Shown piece after piece: positions 9,179-15,900 of a stretch of 18,706 nucleotides of DNA. The stretch covers positions 1 to 18,706 of the forward strand of contig CAZMGF010000045.1 of the NCBI GenBank assembly GCA_964565765.1, read 5' to 3'. This DNA is from Bog-1181 sp964565765 (lineage in GTDB: Bacteria > Oederibacteriota > PGYV01 > Palsa-1178). A program made the position numbers and the translations under genes. Below the pieces are notes generated by a model that saw only the letters and a program-made list of their open reading frames with translations, ran no database searches and had not been told where the DNA came from. Numbering within the stretch: the stretch's first letter is position 1; the number at the start of each line of letters is the position of its first letter.

Positions 9179-9727
9179 TTATTCTTTTTCGGCGAGAAGA
9201 GCTTTTTCTTCGCCGTCTGATTCTTCAAGTTTAAGCACCACAAGTTCATTTTTACCGGTAGGCACGTTCTTTCCCACATAGTTTGCCTGAATAGGCAGCT
9301 CCCTGTGGCCCCTGTCAATGAGAACCGCCAGCTGTATGGTCTTCGGCCTGCCGTATTCAATTATTACGTCCATTGCCGCGCGCGTGGACCTGCCCGTGTA
9401 TAATACGTCGTCCACAAGCACGATATCCCTGTCGTCAACGGATATGGGAAGCTCCGTTGATTTTACCTCGGCTTTTGTAACACGGTCATAATCATCCCTG
9501 TAAAAAGTAATATCTACGGCTCCGACAGGCACCGTTATTTTTTCTATTGAGTTTATTTTATCGGCTATTCTCTTGGCGAGGACGTCTCCGCGCGACCGGA
9601 TGCCGACTATTATGAGGTTTTTTCCGCCCTTGTTTTTTTCAAGTATCTCATGGGCGATGCGGGTAAGGGCCCTTTCGATTGAGGTCTTGTCGAGAATTTC
9701 ACTTTTTATCTTAAGTTTGCCTTCCAA
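9179..9727 (-). CDS. pyrR: Bifunctional pyr operon attenuation regulator / uracil phosphoribosyltransferase PyrR
   Basis: RNA-binding attenuation protein that in relatives binds the pyr leader when UMP-loaded; many homologs also convert uracil and PRPP to UMP. The 182 residues match the usual length of about 180. N-terminal SEILDKTSIERALTRIAHEI (9-28) is the family signature; GIRSRGD (42-48) and the PRPP loop DIVLVDDVLYTGRS (101-114) are intact, followed by IDRGHRELPIQANYVGKNVPT (137-157). The chosen start is TTG at 9727 because AGGAGG lies 7 nt before it and the protein then begins like other PyrR. An in-frame ATG at 9796 would add 23 residues, but it follows directly on the terminator U-run and has no ribosome site. 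First gene of the operon, 10 bp before pyrB. Confidence 0.96.
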   Translation of the reverse strand: MEGKLKIKSEILDKTSIERALTRIAHEILEKNKGGKNLIIVGIRSRGDVLAKRIADKINSIEKITVPVGAVDITFYRDDYDRVTKAEVKSTELPISVDDRDIVLVDDVLYTGRSTRAAMDVIIEYGRPKTIQLAVLIDRGHRELPIQANYVGKNVPTGKNELVVLKLEESDGEEKALLAEKE

Positions 9728-9734
9728 AAAAATT

Positions 9735-9740
9735 CCTCCT
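9735..9740 (-). promoter_or_regulatory. Shine-Dalgarno site supporting the TTG start of pyrR
   Basis: AGGAGG lies 7 nt upstream of TTG 9727. This perfect site is why the TTG is chosen over the in-frame ATG at 9796, which is preceded only by the T-run of the attenuator. Confidence 0.75.
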
Positions 9741-9796
9741 GATTTATGGCGGCGCGGCATCATGCGCAAAACGCAAGCAAGGGGGATTTTAGACAT

Positions 9797-9836
9797 AAAA
9801 AAACCCTCTTACCCGCGTGTGCATGCAGTAAGAAGG
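9797..9836 (-). terminator. Intrinsic terminator of the pyr attenuator
   Basis: Read on the minus strand, CCTTCTTAC (9836-9828) pairs with GTAAGAGGG (9812-9804) in a 9-bp stem (one G-U pair) with a 15-nt loop, followed at once by seven T residues (9803-9797). It lies between the promoter and pyrR, so readthrough decides expression of the whole operon. Its 5' arm can instead pair with GTAAGGAG at 9859-9852, an 8-bp antiterminator with one G-U pair. Confidence 0.85.
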
Positions 9837-9851
9837 CGTAAGTGGTTCGTT

Positions 9852-9885
9852 CTCCTTACCAGCCTCGCAGGGCCAGTTTAAAGGA
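9852..9885 (-). promoter_or_regulatory. PyrR-binding leader hairpin (anti-antiterminator)
   Basis: On the minus strand, CCTGCGAGG (9871-9863) matches the conserved PyrR-binding loop CCNGNGAGG exactly. Flanking bases CTGGCC and GGCTGG can pair, with two G-U pairs if six base pairs form. An outer stem pairs TCCTT (9885-9881) with AAGGA (9857-9853). Forming this hairpin hides GTAAGGAG (9859-9852), the strand needed for the antiterminator, so PyrR-UMP binding should favour termination. This is the Bacillus arrangement, inferred here from sequence. Confidence 0.88.
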
Positions 9886-9905
9886 TCAATTTCTTGTACG
9901 GTTAA

Positions 9906-9934
9906 AGGATACAACCCGGCGTTCAGGTTGTCAA
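9906..9934 (-). promoter_or_regulatory. Promoter of the pyr operon (sigma-70 type)
   Basis: A perfect -35 TTGACA (9934-9929) is followed by a 17-bp spacer and the -10 TATCCT (9911-9906). Transcription would start near 9899, about 14 nt before the PyrR hairpin, giving a leader of about 170 nt before pyrR. The spacer contains the inverted repeat ACAACC/GGTTGT (9931-9926 and 9916-9911), which might be an operator. Confidence 0.75.
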
Positions 9935-9953
9935 TAATAAAATAAAAAAAATT

Positions 9954-12848
9954 TTACCTTAAAATAATCAGCGGATTTGCCTTGCTCCTTGTAACCTTAT
10001 TCTGCTGGTCGGTCACAAAAACCACAAAATAATATGAGCCGCCCCCGAGATTTGCAAATTTATCCGGGGTTTCCGTCACAGCGTAGTTCCCTGTTATACC
10101 CGAAGAATCCCATACAGCCTCATGCACGAGCCTGAAAGAGGATGTATAAATACGGAGTTTCACTTTGGAGGGCTTTTGCGCCGAGCTTATTGCTATGCTG
10201 AGAGGGTTCTTCCCGGCAATAAGCGGGTTTGGATAAACAACTACCTGTACACCCGGCGTTCCCGCAGCTGCCGTCGGTGTCGCAGTAGCCGTAAATGTCT
10301 GTGTTGCCGGCAATGTAGGCGTAAATGTAGGTGTTGCGGTACCGGTAAATGTCCTGGTCGCGGTCAGTGTGGGGGTGAATGTAAAAGTCGGCTGATTAGT
10401 CTGCGTGACAGTCGGAGTTCCCGTCATTGTAACTGTCTGTGTAAAAGTAAATGTCTGAGTAATGGTCGGCGTGACAGTAACCGTAGGCGGCGTGCCTGTT
10501 ATCGTCGCCGTAACACTCGGTGTCATTGTTGCTGTAACAAAAAGCGTCTGCGTAAAAGTCGGCGTGCGCGTCAGTGTGGGTGTTGATGTTTTTGTCGCGG
10601 TAGCTGTTACCGTCTGCGTAAAGGTCGAAGTATTCTGGGGTGTCTGCGTGGGAGTGGCCGCCGCCGGCACAAGCATAACATTGTCAATGTCCACAGTATA
10701 ATCATCCGTGTAATTATCAGTAAAGGCTATTGAAGTTACAGAGGTCTGTCCCGCGTCAAGCAGCGCTGATAACGGTATCAATACAGTTTTCCAGGCCGTG
10801 GTGACCGGCCCGCCGCCGACCGTGTAACCCGAAACATCCAGATTAATCGCGCCTGTGGTATCAATGCCGACATCGAACTGGACCACGGGGTACGGGCTTG
10901 ACGGGTCCTGCCTGACATTAAAAGAAAGATACATCTCCCCGGCTGTTGATTTTGGATTGTTCAGAACCCAGTAATGCTGTTCCCACCAGCTGGTGGCATT
11001 TGTATATGTCAGCAGCATCATGTTGCCCGGATCGCCGCCCGTCGTCTGCGACATTACACCCGGAGATGTGCTGTGAATAGTTCCGTCAGCTATAGTTGCT
11101 CCTGCCGTATCGCCGTCATAAATAATCACCGAGGTGGCCACGGGCGTGACAGTAAAAGTAGGCGTAATCGTTGATGTCTGTGTTATTGAAGATGTCTGCG
11201 TAATAGTAAAAGTCGGGGTTGCCGTCCAGTTAGGGGTATTTGTGGGGGTTACATTTGATTTTAAGATAAAATGCATCGTGGAATAAGCCGGCATTGAATA
11301 AGAAAATGAATTTGAGGATATAGCCGCGGTGGATCTTGCGGTTATTGTGTAAGACGTCTGGTCAAACCCGTAAACCATCATTGACGCGTACGGTTCCGGG
11401 CTGGTAATGGTGACATTTGCGGTCTGGGCCGTGGGATATTTGTTAACTATTATCAAGTGCAGCTGCGATACATCCGTCCCGTTTATTGACGCGTAAACAG
11501 TCATTGTTGATGAATCGGTGTCGGCTGCCACGCTCGTATTGCCAAAAGTGGAGTTGCTGCCGTCGTAATTTCTGTACATTTTAAATGCCGAGGATGAATA
11601 GCCTCCCTCATCCACGCTCCACATTGTGGCCAGATAGGCGCCGTATTTTCCGAATATTCCCAGGGCATCAACATCCGCCAGCCCGCCGGAAATATAGGCG
11701 CCGGCTCCAAAATTCCATTCCGAGAAAGAAAATTTTGTCCCCGGGTAATATGTATTTATTGAAGCAATTATTAATGGAATCAACGGCAGGTATGCCTGTT
11801 CCCATTCTCCCACCCAGCTGTTCTCGTAATATCCAGCCTCATAAAGGGTTCTTGTTGCGTTCATCCTTTCAGTCTGTGTATTTGTGGGATATCCCGAGCA
11901 TGTGGTGTCGGTCACGCGGCATGTTCCGTTTGTCGCCTCTGAATAATAATGAAAATCAATATCGTCCAGGATGCGTTTGCCGCCGTTTGCGGTTTCAGCA
12001 TCCTTCATTTTTTTAAGAAAGTAAGATACGAACCAGTTATAACCCGCCCCCTGTGTGGCCCAGTCCGGCGCTCCGTTCAACGATATGTAATCCATCCATC
12101 CGTAAAACACACCGCCGAAAACCATGGAATTTGGATCAACATTTTTTATTGCCATGCCCAGGTTTGTTGAATCACTGACAAGTTCCACGCATGTCGTGGT
12201 AAGCGGATGAAGGTAAGGATGGGTTGAATCCCATATACCCGGTTCATTATCAAGCATGTAAAACTTTATCCCCTGGGCGGAGCCTGCAAGTCCGTAATCC
12301 TGCGTTAAATGCCACACTGATTCGTCCATATATACAGCGTCGTCCGTGGTGTCTGGAGGGTAGGCAAAAGCGCTTCCCTTTGAGTAATATATGGGGTGCC
12401 ATCTTGAAGAAGGGGCCGTCTGCGCCGCTGTCACATCTCCGTTCATATCAGCCGCCACGTAGCCGGCCATCGGGATTGTCACAAGAGAATCATAATTATG
12501 GGACAGATTGTAATTCACAAAGGCCTCATAAACAGCCCCTGACCTGTTTGTGCAGTTTGCGGCGCTGACATTTTCAGCGCCGCACATATAATTATCGCTT
12601 GAATCATAATAGTCACTGCCGGCGTTTGACGCGTTATTTTCCCAGTTGTAGCCTGTCATGCGGTTGCCGCCCAGGCGCATTACCGTAATATTCTCATCTC
12701 CGTTTAGCTGCTGGTTTAGCCCGTAAATATACGGGCTTATAGGGTTCTGCTGGCTTGTAGTATTAATGGTAAGGTTGGCCGCGCGCAATGGCAGAAATAT
12801 GGATATAAAGATAAAAACAAGAAAATGTTTTTTTATTAATCTTAACAT
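9954..12848 (-). CDS. Secreted modular glycoside hydrolase family 44 enzyme with CBM-like and C-terminal Ig/sorting-like domains
   Basis: Probable extracellular beta-glucanase or xyloglucanase; 964 residues. Residues 1-23 are a signal peptide (LVFIFISIFLPLRA). Residues 25-530 match GH44: NPISPYIYGLNQ, MRLGGNRMTGYNWENN (57-72), acid/base Glu202 in DNEPGIW, nucleophile Glu377 in FSEWNFG; their spacing of 175 is close to the 173 of Clostridium thermocellum Cel44A. Linker 1 (533-572) is Thr/Pro-rich. Residues 573-728 form a beta-sandwich-like domain ending in VDIDNVMLVP, probably carbohydrate-binding, family unknown. Linker 2 (730-864) repeats TPT/TQT units. Residues 865-964 start VQVVVYPNP and end LIILR, resembling FlgD-like Ig or type IX sorting domains. 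AAGGAG lies 6 nt before ATG. Catalytic family is well supported; substrate and surface attachment are inferred. Confidence 0.88.
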   Translation of the reverse strand: MLRLIKKHFLVFIFISIFLPLRAANLTINTTSQQNPISPYIYGLNQQLNGDENITVMRLGGNRMTGYNWENNASNAGSDYYDSSDNYMCGAENVSAANCTNRSGAVYEAFVNYNLSHNYDSLVTIPMAGYVAADMNGDVTAAQTAPSSRWHPIYYSKGSAFAYPPDTTDDAVYMDESVWHLTQDYGLAGSAQGIKFYMLDNEPGIWDSTHPYLHPLTTTCVELVSDSTNLGMAIKNVDPNSMVFGGVFYGWMDYISLNGAPDWATQGAGYNWFVSYFLKKMKDAETANGGKRILDDIDFHYYSEATNGTCRVTDTTCSGYPTNTQTERMNATRTLYEAGYYENSWVGEWEQAYLPLIPLIIASINTYYPGTKFSFSEWNFGAGAYISGGLADVDALGIFGKYGAYLATMWSVDEGGYSSSAFKMYRNYDGSNSTFGNTSVAADTDSSTMTVYASINGTDVSQLHLIIVNKYPTAQTANVTITSPEPYASMMVYGFDQTSYTITARSTAAISSNSFSYSMPAYSTMHFILKSNVTPTNTPNWTATPTFTITQTSSITQTSTITPTFTVTPVATSVIIYDGDTAGATIADGTIHSTSPGVMSQTTGGDPGNMMLLTYTNATSWWEQHYWVLNNPKSTAGEMYLSFNVRQDPSSPYPVVQFDVGIDTTGAINLDVSGYTVGGGPVTTAWKTVLIPLSALLDAGQTSVTSIAFTDNYTDDYTVDIDNVMLVPAAATPTQTPQNTSTFTQTVTATATKTSTPTLTRTPTFTQTLFVTATMTPSVTATITGTPPTVTVTPTITQTFTFTQTVTMTGTPTVTQTNQPTFTFTPTLTATRTFTGTATPTFTPTLPATQTFTATATPTAAAGTPGVQVVVYPNPLIAGKNPLSIAISSAQKPSKVKLRIYTSSFRLVHEAVWDSSGITGNYAVTETPDKFANLGGGSYYFVVFVTDQQNKVTRSKANPLIILR
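10257..10661 (-). repeat. Degenerate Thr/Pro linker repeats (linker 2 of the GH44 protein)
   Basis: About 135 codons encode units such as TPTFTQT, TATATPT and TVTPTIT, almost only Thr, Pro, Ala, Val, Phe and Gln. At DNA level short motifs such as GTAAATGTC and GTAACTGTC (plus strand) recur imperfectly. It is a flexible, probably glycosylated spacer between the CBM-like domain and the C-terminal domain. Confidence 0.8.
11133..11252 (-). repeat. Degenerate Thr/Pro/Ser linker repeats (linker 1 of the GH44 protein)
   Basis: Forty codons (residues 533-572) encode TPTNTP, TATPTFTIT and two ITQTS units, joining the GH44 catalytic domain to the CBM-like domain. Same composition as linker 2 but shorter. 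Confidence 0.7.
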
Positions 12849-12875
12849 TGATTACTCCTTTGTTTTCTCAATTAT

Positions 12876-12904
12876 AATATATCACAAAATATCTGACGTG
12901 GCAA
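12876..12904 (-). promoter_or_regulatory. Probable promoter of the GH44 gene
   Basis: On the minus strand TTGCCA (12904-12899, five of six matches to the -35 consensus) is followed by 17 bp and TATATT (12881-12876). A start near 12869 leaves a leader of about 20 nt with AAGGAG before the ATG at 12848. It lies in the 165-bp divergent spacer (12849-13013), which is AT-rich. No convincing plus-strand promoter for the histidine kinase gene could be picked out; GATAAT at 12969-12974 is a weak -10 candidate. Confidence 0.6.
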
Positions 12905-13013
12905 TACAAGCATATTAAAAAATTTAATTATGCCTGTTTTCTTTGTTTATTTTAACTGTTATTATGACGATAATAAGTTTAAAAGGACCAATAACTCCAA
13001 GGAGAATACTTAA

Positions 13014-14858
13014 TTGACCTGGTTCCCTTTGCTGCCGATACTTCATTTTTTTGCATTTCTTGTATTTATTTATATGGCGGTATATATTCTCCAGCTCGGG
13101 ATTAAGTCCCCTTTAAATCTCAATGCTGCGGCGCTTATGTTAAGTTTCGCGTTATGGTCCGGCGGAATGTTTTTTATGAACAATAAAACCACGCCTGCGG
13201 ATATAATAAATTTTATATGGCATCTGTATTCCGTCGGCTGGATAACATTCCCGGCATTTACTTTATTGTTCACCATTGAACTCACAAAGAAAAAGAACGT
13301 AATAACCCCGCGATATATCAGGCCCGCGCTTCTACTGGCCACTGTTTTTCTGGTCTTTCTGCACTGGACCAACCGCCTCATGAAACCGCCGGTTTTTACA
13401 GAATATGGCTGGCATACATTCTGGTACGAGAACATATATGATTATATTTATTACGCATATTATATATCACTGACACTTACGGCAATCATTTTAACCGCTA
13501 ATTACTCGTTAAAAGTCAAAAACAGCGTGCACAAGCGTTCAGCTATTGTAATTTCATTGTGTTCATCGATTACTCTTATAATCGGAACTTTCATTGAGGT
13601 TATTCTTCCACGGATGTCCTTGAACCCGGCGCCGTTTAATGACGCCACTGATATTATTGTTCTGATATGGGGTTTTTCAATACTTTACGCAGTTGCAAAC
13701 CGCAGCTTTTTCAAGATAACTCCCGCTTCGGCCGCCGAAAATATAATATCAAGTATGGGCGAGGCCCTGATACTTCTTAACGATTCTTTTGAAATAATAT
13801 ATTTAAACGGCGCCGCATCGGGGCTTCTGGGATGCCGCGGGGACAACCTGATTGGCAGGCCGTCGCTGCAGCTTTTTATCAACAACGCCGATGCCTTAAG
13901 CTGGATGAAGAAACTTTTGATTGAGGAAAACATAAAAGGTCTCGAGACAAGCCTTAAAGATACACACGGGGCGGGTGTTTCCGTCATGCTTTCGTCATGC
14001 CTTATAAAAGAAGAAGGCAATATAGCCGGCGCCGTGTGTGTGGCATCCGATATAAGGGAAATCAAAAAATCACAGCAGGACCTGAAGGACAGTTATGAAA
14101 AACTAAAGGAACTTGATTCTGTAAAAGAAAGTTTCATGTCAATGATATCACATGAATTGCGGACTCCGGTTACGGCCATAAAGGGCTTTACCGCGTTTCT
14201 GGCCGGGGGTATCGGCGGAGAATTGTCAAAAGTCCAGGAGGAATATATAGGCAATATCAAAAACAACTCCGACAGGCTTCTTGTGCTTATAAACGACCTG
14301 CTGGACACGGCAAAAATGGAATCAGGCAGTTTTTCAATAACCAAAAAGAACGGCGATATCAATAAGATAATAGAACAATGCGCCTCTGACATCAGGTCCC
14401 TGTTGTCAAAGAAATCAATCACACTTGTCGTACGCGCGCCGAATGACGGCCTTTTTGCCGAAGTTGACGCGTACAGGCTGGCGCAGTCCATTACAAATCT
14501 TTTGAACAACTCAATTAAATTTTCGCCGGCGCTCTCCACGATATCCATACACGCAGGGCAAATAGAATCTTTGTCCGGAAAAATTCCCCCACACGCTGAT
14601 ATAAGCCAGCTTGGCGGCGGGCCGTATATTATGATAAGCGTCACTGACCAGGGCGCCGGCATTGAATCCGGCAACCTGGAAAAAGTATTTGAAAGATTCT
14701 ATCAGGTTGAAAACATCAATACCCGCACTGTCCAGGGCACAGGGCTTGGCTTAAACATAGTAAAAAATATAATAGAACTGCACGGGGGCTCGGTGTGGGT
14801 GGAGTCGGAAGGAAAAAACTGCGGTTCGACATTTAAGATGGTCTTTCCCGCCGTCTGA
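13014..14858 (+). CDS. Membrane sensor histidine kinase (7TM-PAS-HisKA-HATPase)
   Basis: Two-component sensor kinase of 614 residues in the inner membrane. About seven hydrophobic segments (near 5-27, 37-56, 65-90, 105-118, 145-163, 177-198, 212-228) resemble the HisKA_7TM sensory module. A PAS domain spans about 245-350 (SSMGEALILLNDSFEIIYLN; DIREIKKSQQ). A short coiled coil leads to HisKA with phospho-acceptor His380 in SHELRTP. The ATPase domain has the N box LLNNSIKFS (496-504), G1 DQGAGI (545-550), F-box ERFYQ and G2 GTGLGL (575-580), so it should be active. The start is TTG with AAGGAG 9 nt upstream. No response regulator is adjacent. It is divergent from the GH44 gene and might sense its products, but that is speculation. 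Signal unknown. Confidence 0.93.
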   Translation: MTWFPLLPILHFFAFLVFIYMAVYILQLGIKSPLNLNAAALMLSFALWSGGMFFMNNKTTPADIINFIWHLYSVGWITFPAFTLLFTIELTKKKNVITPRYIRPALLLATVFLVFLHWTNRLMKPPVFTEYGWHTFWYENIYDYIYYAYYISLTLTAIILTANYSLKVKNSVHKRSAIVISLCSSITLIIGTFIEVILPRMSLNPAPFNDATDIIVLIWGFSILYAVANRSFFKITPASAAENIISSMGEALILLNDSFEIIYLNGAASGLLGCRGDNLIGRPSLQLFINNADALSWMKKLLIEENIKGLETSLKDTHGAGVSVMLSSCLIKEEGNIAGAVCVASDIREIKKSQQDLKDSYEKLKELDSVKESFMSMISHELRTPVTAIKGFTAFLAGGIGGELSKVQEEYIGNIKNNSDRLLVLINDLLDTAKMESGSFSITKKNGDINKIIEQCASDIRSLLSKKSITLVVRAPNDGLFAEVDAYRLAQSITNLLNNSIKFSPALSTISIHAGQIESLSGKIPPHADISQLGGGPYIMISVTDQGAGIESGNLEKVFERFYQVENINTRTVQGTGLGLNIVKNIIELHGGSVWVESEGKNCGSTFKMVFPAV

Positions 14859-14874
14859 AGCGCTTAAAATATTC

Positions 14875-15867
14875 TCAATGTAAAAAATGTGATGCAAGCA
14901 GATAAGCTCCGGCTGAAATCAATCCGGCCAGCGGTATTGTAAGAAACCAGGCCCAGACAATATTTCCAACTACTCCCCAGCGGACAGCGGAAAGTCTGCG
15001 TATTGAACCAACCCCCATAATTGAACCGGTGATTGTATGCGTGGTTGAAACAGGAATGCCGAAAGCAGAAGCGGTATAAAGGCTTATTGCCGCCGTAGTC
15101 TCGGCGCAAAAACCGTCAATGGGTTTTAACTTCGCCACCTTCTGCCCCATTGTTTTTACTATCCTCCAGCCGCCAAACGCAATCCCCAGTGAGATTGCGC
15201 CATAACACGCGATTGCAACCCACGTTGGTATGCTGAAATTCTTTCCCAGCAGCCCCGCGCTGAAAAGCAGCGAGGTTATTATTCCCATTGTTTTTTGCGC
15301 GTCGTTGCCGCCGTGCCCCATGGAAAAAAGGGCCGACGAAAACAGCTGTCCACGCCTGAAAAATTTGTCAACTTTGGAAGGCGCCGTTTTAGAGAATATC
15401 CAGTAAATGGCCATGGCAACCAGCCTTCCGAGGACAAATCCCAGCACCGGCGATATTACTATCCAGCTGACAACTTTTATTATTCCAGGGGCAAGCAGTG
15501 AAGATGTTCCGGCTTTTACTATGGCGGCGCCCATAAGCCCGCCGATTAAAGCATGCGAAGAACTTGAAGGAAGGCCGAAATACCATGTTATAAGGTTCCA
15601 TACGCATGCCCCGAAGAGCGCCCCAAAGATTACAGCGCTGTCTATGACTTTTATATCAACAATCCCCTTGCCTATGGTATTTGCCACGTGGGAACCAAAA
15701 AAGAAGAATGCAATAAATTCAAATAAAGCCGCCCATATAACGGCCCTGCCAGGCGTTAAAACCCGTGTTGAGACAACCGTGGCTATGGCATTTGCCGAAT
15801 CATGAAAACCATTAAGAAAATCAAAAGCCAGCGCCAGCACTACGAGCAATATAATGGTAAGTGTCAT
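14875..15867 (-). CDS. Inorganic phosphate permease, PiT family
   Basis: Low-affinity phosphate transporter of the inner membrane, driven by H+ or Na+ in relatives. The 330 residues form about ten hydrophobic segments in two inverted halves. Family signatures are DFLNGFHDSANAIATVVSTR (16-35) and GHGGNDAQKTMG (184-195), with the paired re-entrant motifs GLPSSSSHALIGG (98-110) and GIPVSTTHTITGSIMGVG (270-287). GGAG lies 5 nt before the ATG. It follows the DUF47 gene after 33 bp in one operon, the common pairing. Its end is only 16 bp from the convergent histidine kinase stop, with no hairpin terminator visible. Which ion is co-transported cannot be told from sequence. Confidence 0.95.
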   Translation of the reverse strand: MTLTIILLVVLALAFDFLNGFHDSANAIATVVSTRVLTPGRAVIWAALFEFIAFFFFGSHVANTIGKGIVDIKVIDSAVIFGALFGACVWNLITWYFGLPSSSSHALIGGLMGAAIVKAGTSSLLAPGIIKVVSWIVISPVLGFVLGRLVAMAIYWIFSKTAPSKVDKFFRRGQLFSSALFSMGHGGNDAQKTMGIITSLLFSAGLLGKNFSIPTWVAIACYGAISLGIAFGGWRIVKTMGQKVAKLKPIDGFCAETTAAISLYTASAFGIPVSTTHTITGSIMGVGSIRRLSAVRWGVVGNIVWAWFLTIPLAGLISAGAYLLASHFLH

Positions 15868-15900
15868 ATTTTCTCCGGATATTTTGTCTCTTTTTGGTTT

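Noticed and set aside
9169..9360. 64-codon N-terminal extension of pyrB
   Set aside because: Overlaps pyrR in another frame, is unlike ATCase, and the ATG at 9168 has a good ribosome site and the family N-terminus.
10122..10586. Plus-strand Arg/Cys-rich frame across the GH44 linker
   Set aside because: Product of the repetitive codons of the Thr/Pro linker read backwards; low complexity, no gene signals.
10257..10661. Possible CRISPR-like or tandem repeat array
   Set aside because: The repeats are imperfect, codon-phased and encode a Thr/Pro linker; there are no uniform repeats with unique spacers.
12931..12974. Plus-strand promoter for the histidine kinase gene
   Set aside because: TATTAT (12960-12965) and GATAAT (12969-12974) are plausible -10s but no -35 at proper spacing matches more than about three bases, so it is not listed as a feature.
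14859..14874. Terminator between the convergent kinase and PiT genes
   Set aside because: The 16-bp gap and flanks show no GC-rich hairpin with a T-run.
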